A DNA stretch of 64,000 nt from Pseudidiomarina piscicola (lineage in GTDB: Bacteria; Pseudomonadota; Gammaproteobacteria; Enterobacterales; Alteromonadaceae). Shown one piece after another: positions 38,153 through 48,256 of this stretch (position 1 is its first letter; each line of letters begins with the position of its first letter). Both the position numbers and the translations under genes were made by a program. The stretch covers positions 1-64,000 of the forward strand of contig NZ_CADCXY010000007.1 of NCBI RefSeq assembly GCF_902806985.1. The letters run 5' to 3'. The notes under the pieces are model-generated. The model did no database searches and was not told the origin of the DNA. It was given only the letters and a program-made list of their open reading frames with translations.

Positions 38153-40414
38153 TCAGTGACTCTTCGCTTTGAAAAAGCGCAACCGATTAGCGTTACTCAC
38201 TACCGTGAGTGACGAAAAAGCCATGGCTGCACCGGCAATGACAGGGCTTAATAGAATGCCGAGAAACGGGTACAGTACACCTGCGGCAAAAGGTATACCT
38301 GCCACGTTGTAAATAAAAGCACCGAATAGATTCTGCTTGATATTGCGCAGAGTAGCCTTACTTACAGCTACTGCATCAGCTAGACCATGTAACGACCCCC
38401 GCATCAAAGTAATGTCAGCACTTTCAATGGCTACATCCGTGCCCGTACCGATGGCGAAGCCCACGTTGGCAATAGCCAGTGCTGGCGCATCATTAATACC
38501 ATCTCCCGTCATGCCAACGATTTCGCCTTCCATCTGCAGCTCCTGAACCTTTTTTGATTTTTCTTCCGGCAGAACTTCAGCGAAAAATTCTTTAATTCCT
38601 ACTTTTTCAGCAACTGCTTCTGCTGTCGCGCGATTATCACCAGTAAGCATCACTACTCGCACACCGTTATCTTGCAAACGTTTAATGGCGGCTACGGAGT
38701 CGTCTTTTATCGGGTCGGCAACTGCAATAATTGCAGCTAACTCATTATCAACGGCAAAGTACATAGGCGTCTTAGCTTCAGCAGCTAAGCCTTGGGCTTT
38801 TTCAACAAAGTTACCGAGCTCAACTTGACGTTCACGCAACAGCTTTTCATTACCGAAAAGGAGGGACTTCCCGTCAACTTCTGCCTCCACGCCATGACCA
38901 GCGATGGCGTTGAAGTTCGAGACCTTACTTGTCTTAATCCCTCTTTCCCTGGCTGACTCAACTATCGCCTGTGCTAGCGGATGTTCAGAGCCAGACTCAA
39001 GTGTCGCTGCAAGTTGCAGTACGGTTTGCTCATCGTACTCACTCGCTACTAATACGTCGGTGACTTTAGGAGAACCAAGTGTAATGGTGCCCGTTTTATC
39101 CAGGATCATAGCCGATACTTTCGACGCTGTTTGCAATGCTTCGCCATTGCGAATCAGCACACCTGCCTCTGCGGCTTTTCCTACACCCACCATTACCGAC
39201 ATAGGCGTCGCCAGGCCTAATGCGCAAGGGCAAGCAATAATCAAGACAGTGGTCGCTGATACCACAGCAAAGGCCAGTGCCGGCTCAGGCCCAAAGTTAA
39301 GCCAAGCTAGAGCACTGATAACAGCGATAATCATAACGACTGGCACAAAGTAAGCAGAAATAACATCGGCAAGACGACCGATTGGGGGCTTAGAGTTTTG
39401 CGCCCGTTTCACCATGTTAATAATTTGAGCAAGTGCTGTATCTTTTCCGACTCTTGTCGCTTGAAACAAAAAGGAACCACTTTTATTTATCGTGCCCGCC
39501 ACAACGTCATCACCAACTGATTTTTCCACGGGCATGGGTTCACCCGTTAGCATAGATTCATCAACGGTGGTACTTCCCTCTATAACTTTTCCATCAACAG
39601 GGATTTTTTCTCCGGGACGAACACGTACTACGTCCTCCTCGAGTACGTCTTCGATGGCGATATCCAATTGTTTATCGTCACGAATCACCCTAGCTGTTTT
39701 GGCCTGCAAACCAATGAGACGCTTTATGGCTTCGGACGTGCGCCCACGAGCTTTCAGTTCAAGTGCCAACCCCAGATTGATCAAACCGATAATCATCGCA
39801 GTCGCTTCAAAGTAAACGTGACGCGCCATTTCCGGAACCAGGTGTGGAACGATTACAACCACCATAGAATACAACCAGGCTGTACCAGTACCAAGCGCGA
39901 TCAGCGTATCCATATTAGCGGAATGATTTTTCAGGGATTGCCAGGCACCAACAAAGAAGTGTTTGCCAGAGAAATAAAGTACACCTAACGTTAGAATACC
40001 TACGACTAACCATGTCACACGTTCTGAGGTAGTGGTAACCGTCATTTCACCAACAAAAAGGCTATAAATCATTAGGGGTACACCTAACGACAGCGCGACG
40101 GTCATCTCACGCATCAGTCGCTTATAGTAAGCCCAGTCGGCTTGCTCTTTTTCTGCCAACGCATCATCGCCACTTTGGGAAGTGGCTACTTTAGCGCTAT
40201 ACCCCGCCTTCTCTACCGCTTTCACTAAAGCGCTCGGACTTGCTGTTCCTGTCACACTGACTGTTCGCTGCGCAAAGTTCATCTCTGCATTTTCCACACC
40301 GGATACAGACTTTAGTGCACTCTCGATTTTGCCAACACAACTCGCGCAACCGGCTCCCTCGATAATGAGTTCCTCAATGGAACTACTACTAACGTCCTCA
40401 GTTTTCACACCCAT
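38153..40414 (-). CDS. copA: Copper/silver-exporting P-type ATPase
   Basis: A P1B-1 ATPase of 753 residues that exports Cu(I)/Ag(I) to the periplasm. One N-terminal HMA domain (GAGCASC, Cys23 and Cys26) is followed by eight transmembrane helices. The actuator TGE is at about 290, the membrane metal site CPC at 395-397, the phosphorylated Asp439 in DKTGT, then SEHP and TGDN in the nucleotide domain. The final helix has [16 protein letters not shown], characteristic of Cu(I) pumps. Upstream genes on the same strand (40494-42218) probably share the transcript. Confidence 0.94.
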   Translation of the reverse strand: MGVKTEDVSSSSIEELIIEGAGCASCVGKIESALKSVSGVENAEMNFAQRTVSVTGTASPSALVKAVEKAGYSAKVATSQSGDDALAEKEQADWAYYKRLMREMTVALSLGVPLMIYSLFVGEMTVTTTSERVTWLVVGILTLGVLYFSGKHFFVGAWQSLKNHSANMDTLIALGTGTAWLYSMVVVIVPHLVPEMARHVYFEATAMIIGLINLGLALELKARGRTSEAIKRLIGLQAKTARVIRDDKQLDIAIEDVLEEDVVRVRPGEKIPVDGKVIEGSTTVDESMLTGEPMPVEKSVGDDVVAGTINKSGSFLFQATRVGKDTALAQIINMVKRAQNSKPPIGRLADVISAYFVPVVMIIAVISALAWLNFGPEPALAFAVVSATTVLIIACPCALGLATPMSVMVGVGKAAEAGVLIRNGEALQTASKVSAMILDKTGTITLGSPKVTDVLVASEYDEQTVLQLAATLESGSEHPLAQAIVESARERGIKTSKVSNFNAIAGHGVEAEVDGKSLLFGNEKLLRERQVELGNFVEKAQGLAAEAKTPMYFAVDNELAAIIAVADPIKDDSVAAIKRLQDNGVRVVMLTGDNRATAEAVAEKVGIKEFFAEVLPEEKSKKVQELQMEGEIVGMTGDGINDAPALAIANVGFAIGTGTDVAIESADITLMRGSLHGLADAVAVSKATLRNIKQNLFGAFIYNVAGIPFAAGVLYPFLGILLSPVIAGAAMAFSSLTVVSNANRLRFFKAKSH

Positions 40415-40493
40415 ACAAGTGCTCCTTATTTATGGAAAATTAACCAAATCAGGGCTCTTTCCCACAAAGTACCAACGATAAAATTTTCACTAA

Positions 40494-40952
40494 CTACATA
40501 TCCGAAAATCGGTTCGCAGTTTGCACCATTCGTTTAATTTCATTTTCTTCAACGTTTTTTACTGTTTCTAACAGCTCTTTTGCGCTGTCTATATCAACAC
40601 GGGAATATAGGTGTTCATACAACTCAATGACTTGCTCATGATGGTTTACAATGTTCTCCATAATGTGATCAGTATCTAACTCTTTAAAAGGCGAATCACA
40701 GTGTCCATGCTCAACGATGGGATGTTTCCCAATATAGTCATAACACCAAGTGTCTAATGCATTTCGGTTTGCTGTACTCAAAAAACCTTCGACCATTCGC
40801 TCTAAGCTAGCCTCATGACCCGACACGTAGCTTAGAATCATCCGAGCTCGTTCATCTTGGTTTTGTTTAGAGCAGTGAGTCACACACTCCTTCAGGTTTT
40901 TGTGGAAATCAACGGTCCAACTCAGTACATCTTTGATTGTTTCTATTTGCAT
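40494..40952 (-). CDS. Ferritin-like helical protein of copper cluster, function unknown
   Basis: A 152-residue, wholly helical soluble protein. Four helices can be predicted, with conserved-looking His, Cys and Glu scattered (VTHCSKQNQDERARMILSY, VEHGHCDSPF, NIVNHHEQVIELYEHLY). The pattern suggests a ferritin-like or hemerythrin-like bundle but no canonical iron motif is complete. It is on the same strand as copA, 79 bases upstream of it. Role unknown; co-occurrence suggests metal stress. Confidence 0.65.
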   Translation of the reverse strand: MQIETIKDVLSWTVDFHKNLKECVTHCSKQNQDERARMILSYVSGHEASLERMVEGFLSTANRNALDTWCYDYIGKHPIVEHGHCDSPFKELDTDHIMENIVNHHEQVIELYEHLYSRVDIDSAKELLETVKNVEENEIKRMVQTANRFSDM

Positions 40953-40979
40953 TTTTTACTCCTTACCTATAATTAATTG

Positions 40980-41351
40980 TTACTTTCGTTTGCTTTTGGT
41001 ACGTGGCGGGCTTCTGTGGCAACTCCACGGTGTATGCTCTGCATTATCTTTAATATTTTGATCAATAAATTTGTAGTATTCCTCTTTCAAGTGAGTCCAC
41101 CAGCCACTATTTATTTCAACACCAAATATTCCGAGCTTTTCCTCTATCATAGTCAGATCGACTTTAGAGGCATCATAAGCGACCGATAACAAGTTCTGGT
41201 CAGAGTCGTAGGCAACGCTATCAAGACCAACCAAGCGATCGATTTCGTTAATCGCTTCGCGAACTTTTTTCACACTCTCAGTGTTTAGCTTTAACGTGCG
41301 ATTGACTAAGTTAATTTCCCGCACTCCGGCTCTATGATCGTTAGTTGACAT
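40980..41351 (-). CDS. HMA-like protein lacking the CxxC metal site
   Basis: A 123-residue protein. Residues about 12-85 show the beta-alpha-beta-beta-alpha-beta order of a heavy-metal-associated domain (INLVNRTLKLNTESVKKVREAI ... VDLTMIEEKLGIFGVEI shape), but the CxxC loop is replaced by residues without Cys. The C-terminal tail is basic and contains one Cys and several His (HTPWSCHRSPP). It may be a non-binding partner or regulatory domain for copA. The inner ATG at 41351 is preferred to 41381. Confidence 0.62.
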   Translation of the reverse strand: MSTNDHRAGVREINLVNRTLKLNTESVKKVREAINEIDRLVGLDSVAYDSDQNLLSVAYDASKVDLTMIEEKLGIFGVEINSGWWTHLKEEYYKFIDQNIKDNAEHTPWSCHRSPPRTKSKRK

Positions 41352-41408
41352 CAGTACTGTCCTATTTATTAAAACTACCAATATGCTTCAGTCGACGTTG
41401 CCGCGATA

Positions 41409-41747
41409 TTAACGTTGTAACGAGAGTTCTTTATCAGTCGCTGCTCGTTTGTCGTGAACCCAAAGCAATTCATCTATTGGCGAGATACAGACTAAGCCCT
41501 CGTTAGATACCCCGGTATGGGCCGCTTCAACTACCAAAAACGCAACGTCACGCGCGTCATCACTGTTCACATAAACTTCGAGCTGTACGTGCTCAACTAA
41601 GTGATCATCGTTATAACTATCGAAGTAATAGCCTCGACCTCGAACAGGAAACAATGTAAAGCCGCTAACGCCACACCCAACCAGAGTCTCCTCCACTGCG
41701 TCTTGCCGAAGTTGATCAAAAATAGCGGTGATTTTAGATAGGTTCAT
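41409..41747 (-). CDS. P-II-like protein of copper cluster
   Basis: A 112-residue protein with the ferredoxin-like fold of the P-II/CutA superfamily: VEETLVGCGVSGFTLFPVRG, then EVYVNSDDARDVAFLVVEAAHTG and EGLVCISPIDELLWV. The T-loop is changed and there is no Tyr51 equivalent, so it is not a GlnB-type uridylylated protein. Related PII-like proteins are found with heavy-metal RND pumps and may sense metal or adenylates. It lies between the Cus and copA genes on the same strand. The ATG at 41747 follows a ribosome site (AGGAG). Confidence 0.72.
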   Translation of the reverse strand: MNLSKITAIFDQLRQDAVEETLVGCGVSGFTLFPVRGRGYYFDSYNDDHLVEHVQLEVYVNSDDARDVAFLVVEAAHTGVSNEGLVCISPIDELLWVHDKRAATDKELSLQR

Positions 41748-41840
41748 ATATTCTCCTACAAGCCTTAAGTCACTTAACTTAAGAGCTCTATCTAGCATGA
41801 TTAAATTTCGAAAAAAGTTTTAATTGAAATTCAGCAGGAG

Positions 41841-42218
41841 CTATTTCGGAGGATAAAAAATATCAAAAGACATTTGCTTAACATTCCCTTCATATGAAAG
41901 AGGATGCTGCAAGTAACCAATTGACTTTATTGGTAAATTGAACGGAATTAATACTAAAGGTGAGCTTGCAGAGTTGCACTCCGCATCCATTAAACATGTA
42001 TCAGCAGAGTCAGTTAAACAATAACAGCACGTTTTACTGGCAGGTTGTTCGTCGTCATCACAATGAATGTTGCTTTTTCTCTCGTTTGCAACATCTGCCT
42101 GATTAACGTTGATTACGTGCTCTGCGCTGGAGGCAGTATTATGGACAGGAGCAGCTGGGAAGGATAGTTGAATCACTATTCCTAGCATAAGCACAACTAA
42201 AAATTTTGTTTGAGCCAT
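41841..42218 (-). CDS. Small exported Cys-rich protein (CusI/CzcI-like)
   Basis: A 125-residue protein with a signal peptide (about 1-22), then a Cys cluster (HCDDDEQ, TCCYCLTDS, DTCLMDAEC). It ends in IFYPPK, a variant of the FRPPI ending of three other small proteins here. The ATG at 42218 precedes the signal peptide; an upstream ATG (42272) does not. It lies just after cusA and has its own palindromic site upstream. The likely function is periplasmic metal binding (inferred). Confidence 0.66.
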   Translation of the reverse strand: MAQTKFLVVLMLGIVIQLSFPAAPVHNTASSAEHVINVNQADVANERKSNIHCDDDEQPASKTCCYCLTDSADTCLMDAECNSASSPLVLIPFNLPIKSIGYLQHPLSYEGNVKQMSFDIFYPPK

Positions 42219-42262
42219 ATGTGTGTCCCCAATCCCGAATTTTAACCTAGCATACTTGTTAG

Positions 42263-42294
42263 CGCACATCATTGATCAAGATCAATGATGTGCG
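42263..42294. promoter_or_regulatory. 32-base perfect palindrome with FNR-box core
   Basis: CGCACATCATTGATC and its exact complement flank a 2-base centre. The core TTGATCAAGATCAA (42272-42285) equals the FNR/Anr consensus TTGAT-N4-ATCAA. It lies about 60 bases upstream of the small exported-protein gene and 24 bases past the cusA stop. No T-run follows on the minus strand, so it is more likely an operator than a terminator, though the transcript could form a 15-bp hairpin. Confidence 0.65.
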
Positions 42295-42317
42295 TCTCTT
42301 AACTAAAATAATTCGTC

Positions 42318-45300
42318 TTATACACGCTTAACCTTTTGCCCACGCCACAAGTAGTAAACAGCAGGTAATACGAGCAAGGTTAAGATAACAGCGCTGATCA
42401 TTCCTCCAACCATTGGCGCCGCTATTCTACTAACCACCTCAGCCCCAGTCCCTGTACTAAACATTATAGGCAATAAACCAGCAATTGTAGAAACGGCCGT
42501 CATCATGACGGGGCGAACACGAAGTCCAGCCCCTTCCATTACGGCAAGAGAGAGACCGTCTTTCGTTAATGCTTTACCATGCTCTAACTGACTTTTTTCA
42601 TATTCATTATAGGACTGGTTTAAGTAAGTCAGCATTAGTATTCCTATTTCTACAGTGACACCGGCTAGAGCTATAAAACCAACCGCTACAGCAACTGAGA
42701 AATTATAATCTAAAAGATACATTAGCCAGATTGACCCCACCAACGCGAGAGGCAAAGTTCCCAATATAATGGCTATTTCTGTAGCGTTTCGAAAATTCAT
42801 ATATAAAAGAACGATAATAATCGCGAGCGTTAACGGAATCACGTAAGTCAGTTTTTCCTTTGCCCTTTCCATATATTCGTACTGCCCGGACCAGGTAACT
42901 GAATACCCTGCTGGCAACTCGAGTTCTTCTTCCACAACTTTCATTGCCTTATCAACATAAGTTCCTACATCAACCCCTTCAATATCAACAAACGTCCAAC
43001 CATTGAGTCTTGCGTTCTCACTTTTAATTGCCGGCGGTCCGAGTTCAACGTAGACATCAGCCACATCCGCCAAACTAATACGCTGCCCGTCTGGCGTAAC
43101 TAAAGGTAGCGTCTTTAACTCTTCCGGTGAATCACGGTAATCTTGGGGGTAGCGCAAGTTTATCGGGTAACGTTCAAGCCCTTCAATGGTCTCTGAAACG
43201 TTCATTCCCCCAATAGCCGTGGCAACTACTTGTTGAATATCTTCAATGTTCAAACCATAACGTGCAGCCTGCTCTCTTTTTATGTCAACTTTGACATAAC
43301 GTCCACCTGCCACTCGCTCTGAATAAACAGAAGCCGTACCATCGACATCATCAAGTATTGCTTCAAGCTGCTGGCCGATCGCCTGAATTTCATTAAGATC
43401 AGCTCCGGCAACTTTTATACCTACCGGCGTTTTGATACCTGTCGATAGCATATCAATGCGAGTTTTAATGGGGTAAACCCACGCATTTGTCAGCCCCGGA
43501 AACTTTACAAGCGCATCGAGTTCTATTTTCAACTTCTCAGTGGTCATACCGTCACGCCACTGATCTTTCGGTTTCAGTTGAATAAAAGTTTCAATCATCG
43601 TTAGGGGGGCCGGATCAGTGGCGGTATCAGCTCGGCCAATTTTGCCAAAAACCGTCTTTACTTCCGGTACCGTCTTTATGAGTTTATCTGTTTGCTGCAA
43701 AAGCTCTCTTGCTTTCCCAATAGATAATCCAGGATAAGTCGTCGGCATATACATCAAATCGCCCTCATCCAGATCTGGAATAAACTCACTACCAATTTTG
43801 TCAATCGGCCAGACACCAACAGCCAGGATAACAAGAGCTCCCACAACTGCTGTCTTTGGGTATTTCAAAATGCCTTTTAAAAGCGGTTTATACCCGGCGA
43901 TCAATAACCGGTTAAGCGGGTTTTTCCCCTCAGGTGTTACCTTTCCTCTGATAAAATACCCCATCAACACAGGGATAACGGTAACCGCTAAGGCTGCACT
44001 AGCTGCCATTGCGTAAGTTTTCGTGAAAGCAAGCGGAGAAAACATTCGCCCTTCCTGGGCTTCTAAGGTAAACACCGGCATAAAGCTGACGGTAATAATG
44101 AGTAAGCTAAAGAAAAGAGCGGGACCTACCTCTGAAGCAGAAGCGGTAACCACCCGCCAGCGGTTCTCTGCGGTCAGTGGCGTTTTTTCCATATGCTTAT
44201 GCATATTTTCAATCATGACGATGGCACCATCGAGCATAGCGCCAATAGCAATTGCGATCCCCCCAAGTGACATAATATTCGCGTTAATTCCTTGCCAATA
44301 CATAACAATAAACGCGGTTAAAATACCCAGAGGCAAGCTGATAACGGCAACTAGCGAGGAGCGGACATGGAAGAGAAATATCACACAGATAAACGCGACA
44401 ATAGCGAGCTCTTCTATTAAACTTTTTTTCAAGCAGAAGACGGCATCCGAGATAAGCCCTGAGCGATCATAGACAGTGACAATCTCAACGCCATCGGGTA
44501 ACCCTGCTTTTAATTCCTCTAATTTTTGTTTTACACCATCAATCGTTTTTTGTGCATTTTCTCCGAAGCGCATTACAACAATTCCGCCCACGGCTTCCCC
44601 CTCACCATTGAGCTCGGCTATACCGCGCCTCATTTGTGGCCCCACACCCACATCTGCAACATCTTTAAGCAATAAAGGCGTGCCATTAGCATCAACGCCT
44701 AGTGGGATATTTTCTAAGTCGGAGACACCTTCAATATAGCCGGAGGCCCGAACCATATACTCAGCCTCAGCCATTTCAACCACTGAAGCCCCCACCTCCT
44801 GATTACCTCTCTGGATAGCGTTTTGTATGTGAGCCAAAGGAATATCGAATGCGCGAAGCTTCTCCGGGTCAACTTTTACCTGGTACTGCTTTACCATACC
44901 GCCCAGCGCGGCAACTTCAGAGACACCTTCAACAGTCTGCAGTTCATACTTTAAAAACCAGTCTTGCATACTGCGTAATTCACTCAAGTTGTGGTTACCC
45001 GTGCGGTCGACCAAGGCATACAAATAAACCCAACCAACTCCTGTAGCATCAGGACCTAATTGTGGCCTTGCATTAGCAGGCAGTGTGGGAGCAACCTGAG
45101 ATAAATATTCAAGTACTCGCGAACGTGCCCAGTAAGCATCTGTGTCTTCGTCAAAAATGACATAAACATAGGAATCTCCGAAAAACGAATACCCACGAAC
45201 CGTTTTAGCTCCAGGAACTGATAACATAGACGTTGTTAATGGATAGGTAACTTGGTCTTCTACTACTTGTGGGGCCTGACCTGGATAACTGGTTTTAATA

Positions 45301-45443
45301 ATCACCTGAACATCAGACAGGTCCGGCAATGCATCTACTGGTGTATTCTTGACGGCAAAGGCACCAACGCCCACAAGGATTAATGTCGCTAGAAGAACAA
45401 AAAATCGGTTGCTAACTGACCATCGAATGACTGACTTAATCAT
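42318..45443 (-). CDS. cusA: Copper/silver RND efflux pump CusA
   Basis: The inner-membrane pump of a tripartite Cu(I)/Ag(I) exporter, 1041 residues, 12 transmembrane helices and two large porter loops. The proton-relay helix AIAIGAMLDGAIVMIENMHKHME is of the CusA/SilA (monovalent) type rather than the DFG...DG form of CzcA. The frame is intact. Its start overlaps the end of cusB by 8 bases. Order on the minus strand is cusC-cusB-cusA. Confidence 0.93.
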   Translation of the reverse strand: MIKSVIRWSVSNRFFVLLATLILVGVGAFAVKNTPVDALPDLSDVQVIIKTSYPGQAPQVVEDQVTYPLTTSMLSVPGAKTVRGYSFFGDSYVYVIFDEDTDAYWARSRVLEYLSQVAPTLPANARPQLGPDATGVGWVYLYALVDRTGNHNLSELRSMQDWFLKYELQTVEGVSEVAALGGMVKQYQVKVDPEKLRAFDIPLAHIQNAIQRGNQEVGASVVEMAEAEYMVRASGYIEGVSDLENIPLGVDANGTPLLLKDVADVGVGPQMRRGIAELNGEGEAVGGIVVMRFGENAQKTIDGVKQKLEELKAGLPDGVEIVTVYDRSGLISDAVFCLKKSLIEELAIVAFICVIFLFHVRSSLVAVISLPLGILTAFIVMYWQGINANIMSLGGIAIAIGAMLDGAIVMIENMHKHMEKTPLTAENRWRVVTASASEVGPALFFSLLIITVSFMPVFTLEAQEGRMFSPLAFTKTYAMAASAALAVTVIPVLMGYFIRGKVTPEGKNPLNRLLIAGYKPLLKGILKYPKTAVVGALVILAVGVWPIDKIGSEFIPDLDEGDLMYMPTTYPGLSIGKARELLQQTDKLIKTVPEVKTVFGKIGRADTATDPAPLTMIETFIQLKPKDQWRDGMTTEKLKIELDALVKFPGLTNAWVYPIKTRIDMLSTGIKTPVGIKVAGADLNEIQAIGQQLEAILDDVDGTASVYSERVAGGRYVKVDIKREQAARYGLNIEDIQQVVATAIGGMNVSETIEGLERYPINLRYPQDYRDSPEELKTLPLVTPDGQRISLADVADVYVELGPPAIKSENARLNGWTFVDIEGVDVGTYVDKAMKVVEEELELPAGYSVTWSGQYEYMERAKEKLTYVIPLTLAIIIVLLYMNFRNATEIAIILGTLPLALVGSIWLMYLLDYNFSVAVAVGFIALAGVTVEIGILMLTYLNQSYNEYEKSQLEHGKALTKDGLSLAVMEGAGLRVRPVMMTAVSTIAGLLPIMFSTGTGAEVVSRIAAPMVGGMISAVILTLLVLPAVYYLWRGQKVKRV

Positions 45444-46965
45444 GGTTATGCTCCTGCTCTGTCACTTGTTCTTGCTCAGGAATATGAATCGATGTGAGCT
45501 GGTAACGTTGCTTACCTACTTGTGAAATTTCCGCATGTAAGGACAAACCGGCGCTGAGCTTTGAGAGTTCAACATCATCAGCGACATCGAAGTCCATCGT
45601 CATTGCAGGCCAGTCCCACTCAGGAATCTCACCGTGATTCAGCGTAACCATCGAATGTTGAGGCATAACACTTTTAACTGTTGCTTCGACCCAGACAGCT
45701 TCGACTGATACAGCTTCATTTAACATAGTGTCGTGGCTCTCGCTATCAGTGTTAGAGTCGTGGTTCATACGTTTAAAGTCGGAAGACTTACTGGACTCAG
45801 AGTCAATTAAGAACTGAGCCGATGTAACAATTTCATCACCTGCCATAAGACCCGATAAAATCTCAACTCGCGAGCTACCTAACCGCCCAACGTCAACATT
45901 AACTGATTTAAATTTCCCGTCGCCCAGTGCTAAGACAACTCGGTTCGAATCACCCATTCGAATAAGCGCTTCTTTGGGGATGACTAAGTTTTCGTCGCCT
46001 ACACCAGCATTAATATTAAGATTCGCAAACATACCCGGCCTCAAAAAAGCGTCGGGGTTATTGAAGTGAATTCGAATTTTTCCCGTCCGGGTTTTAGAGT
46101 TAAGTGACGGATAGACGTAATCAACCTTTCCTTCCCAGTCTTTACCCGGAGCATACTCAAGATCCATTTGAACTTTATTACCTACCTCAACCTGGTTCAG
46201 TTGCCGCTCAAAGACTTCTGCAATAACCCATATTTTATCCAGTTGGGCAATCGTCATTAAGTTCATACTCGGCTTTACAAACGCACCTTCACGCACAGTC
46301 AGTTTATCCAATACCCCGGACTGCTTTGCTTTTACCGTAATTGTTTTCTGAATTTTATGAGTCTCTTTTAACTTCTTAATCTCAGGTTCAGAGACTTGCA
46401 GAGCTCTTAGGCGTTCTTCAGCAGCATCTAGTAGAACCTGATTACCTCTTTGCGAGGCCAATACAAGCTCTTCTTGCGCATTAACCATTTCAGGAGAGTA
46501 AATACTGTATAAAGGCTCGCCGGCTTTAACTGAGTTACCAACCGCTTTTACAAAAAGCTTTTCAATCCAGCCTTCAACACGGGGACTTACTGTCAGCACT
46601 CGGTTCTCATCAAACTGAACATAGCCAACTGTTTCGATATCCAGGTTGAGTCTCGAGGACGTGACGGTTGCAGTTGTAACCCCAAGGTTGTTAATAACAT
46701 CGGGATCAATTCTCACAGTACCGGGTGAACTTTCTCCCCCATCATCGCCATAGAAAGGAATAAGGTCCATCCCCATTGGAGACTTTCCTGGCTTGTCTCT
46801 CCGATAATTTGGATCCATCGGAGCCACCCAATATAACGGCTCTTTTTTGGCATTATCCGATGAAGCATCGGAGCCCGCAGTTGACTGCATTAAGTAGCCA
46901 ATAGCACCAGCGCCAACCGCAAACCCTACAGCTAAACTTATAAGAGATTTAGTGACTGTTTTCAT
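45436..46965 (-). CDS. cusB: CusB adaptor with N-terminal metal-binding and C-terminal CusF-like domains
   Basis: A periplasmic adaptor of 509 residues. After the signal anchor comes a heavy-metal-binding segment (YWVAPMDPNYRRDKPGKSPM region, about 43-68), then the barrel-sandwich, lipoyl and beta-barrel domains (about 95-370). A C-terminal domain (about 415-490) resembles the free chaperone CusF: its His (LNHGEIPE), Trp and two Met (WPAMTMDF) match the CusF Cu(I)/Ag(I) ligands. Adaptor and chaperone are thus fused. Start taken at the ATG 46965, two bases from the cusC stop; an upstream ATG at 47004 would extend into cusC. Confidence 0.92.
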   Translation of the reverse strand: MKTVTKSLISLAVGFAVGAGAIGYLMQSTAGSDASSDNAKKEPLYWVAPMDPNYRRDKPGKSPMGMDLIPFYGDDGGESSPGTVRIDPDVINNLGVTTATVTSSRLNLDIETVGYVQFDENRVLTVSPRVEGWIEKLFVKAVGNSVKAGEPLYSIYSPEMVNAQEELVLASQRGNQVLLDAAEERLRALQVSEPEIKKLKETHKIQKTITVKAKQSGVLDKLTVREGAFVKPSMNLMTIAQLDKIWVIAEVFERQLNQVEVGNKVQMDLEYAPGKDWEGKVDYVYPSLNSKTRTGKIRIHFNNPDAFLRPGMFANLNINAGVGDENLVIPKEALIRMGDSNRVVLALGDGKFKSVNVDVGRLGSSRVEILSGLMAGDEIVTSAQFLIDSESSKSSDFKRMNHDSNTDSESHDTMLNEAVSVEAVWVEATVKSVMPQHSMVTLNHGEIPEWDWPAMTMDFDVADDVELSKLSAGLSLHAEISQVGKQRYQLTSIHIPEQEQVTEQEHNHD

Positions 46966-46966
46966 T

Positions 46967-48256
46967 TTAAACTCCTGAGAATAATAAGTAGTTTGCTTCG
47001 GCAATCAGCTTTTGGCGGTTGATGGCGATCGCTAATGCATCAATTTTTGCGTTGACTTCAGCAATCTGTGAACGCACCGCCTCTGCAAAGTCGCCATCAT
47101 CATTGTTGTAGGCTGTCAATGCAGCTTCAGACTGGGCGGACATTTGTGGAAGTAGCTCTTCACGATAAAGAGCAGCGCGTTCATTCAAACGATTCAGTTG
47201 TACAAAGGTACTGCGTAAACTGGCTATTAACTGTCTGGCAATCAGCAGTTTTTCAGTTCTTTTTGCTTCAGTTTTATACTTTGCCGAACGCACCTGTTCA
47301 TCCTGCTTGTTATCAGTAAACAGTGGTATATCGAACGTAACTCCGGCTGAAAACAAGTCGGCACGGTCAGTACCGCTTGGAGCATCGTTTCTATGACCAT
47401 ATTTAAGGTTGGTTGACCATTGTGGTTTATAACCTTGTTGAGCAAGCTCTATAGAAGTTTCCGACGCCGAAATGTCTTGATCGATAGCTTGCAAAACTGG
47501 GTGCCCTTTTATTAATTCGTACAAGGCTTGTTTAGGCATTGTTGAAGGCGAACTCAATGCTTCCTGTAGCGTAAGGTTAGGAACGTCATCTGGTAACTTT
47601 GATTTCGCTATAGCACCTATCCACTCCGACAGTTTGCTTTGAAATCGCTCCTCTTTCTGTCTTAATGAAGTCAATCGGTCATCCAGTCGTGTGAGCTCAA
47701 GCTGGGCCCTAATAACATCCTGCTGCCGTGCTTTTCCTTCAGTACTGGTATAACTTGCCTTGGCCGTCGACACTAACTGTTCAAAAAGCGCTCTATCGGA
47801 TTCAATCAAACGGATACTTTGCTGAAAGAAAAAAACGTCTAACCACAACTTCGTTACCGTTGTTTTGACCTTAGCAATACGATCAGCCCTCAAAAGCGGT
47901 TGTTTTTGGGCCAATTGATTTTTTTGCTTACGAGACAACGATAGCGTGTCTCCTCTAGGAAAAGTTTGTGAAACACCTACGATCAATTGGGTCATTCCTT
48001 CCTGTCGTGAACTAAAACTGTCAACAGGGAAACTGGCTGCCGTGAGCGATATTTTAGGGTCAGGCAAACTGGAAGAGGCTATAGCTTCACTCGCGAATGC
48101 CTCTTGAGTTTGCTTACTTGCTGTTAGCCAGGGGTCTTCTTGTACAGCGATACTCACTGCATCTTGCAAATTCAAAAGCGGCTCTTGCGCATTAGCAAAA
48201 TTTGGCACCACTACAGTCAGAACGCTTAAATAAGCCATTTCTCTTAAAAGTTTCAT
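46967..48256 (-). CDS. cusC: Outer membrane factor CusC-like
   Basis: A TolC-family outer membrane channel of the Cus system, 429 residues, with a signal peptide ending near ANA and two OEP repeats with long helices (AVSIAVQEDPWLTASKQTQEAF start; the second repeat follows about residue 245). No lipobox Cys is seen, unlike E. coli CusC. First gene of the cusCBA transcript; the small exported protein 48426-48755 precedes it by 169 bases. Confidence 0.88.
   Translation of the reverse strand: MKLLREMAYLSVLTVVVPNFANAQEPLLNLQDAVSIAVQEDPWLTASKQTQEAFASEAIASSSLPDPKISLTAASFPVDSFSSRQEGMTQLIVGVSQTFPRGDTLSLSRKQKNQLAQKQPLLRADRIAKVKTTVTKLWLDVFFFQQSIRLIESDRALFEQLVSTAKASYTSTEGKARQQDVIRAQLELTRLDDRLTSLRQKEERFQSKLSEWIGAIAKSKLPDDVPNLTLQEALSSPSTMPKQALYELIKGHPVLQAIDQDISASETSIELAQQGYKPQWSTNLKYGHRNDAPSGTDRADLFSAGVTFDIPLFTDNKQDEQVRSAKYKTEAKRTEKLLIARQLIASLRSTFVQLNRLNERAALYREELLPQMSAQSEAALTAYNNDDGDFAEAVRSQIAEVNAKIDALAIAINRQKLIAEANYLLFSGV

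Noticed and set aside
41409-41747. A second glnB/glnK
   Set aside because: The T-loop and Tyr51 are missing, and the gene lies among copper genes with no amtB. It was treated as PII-like only.
42263-42294. Rho-independent terminator of cusA
   Set aside because: The palindrome is perfect but no T-run follows on the minus strand, and the core is an exact FNR box. It was kept as a likely operator.
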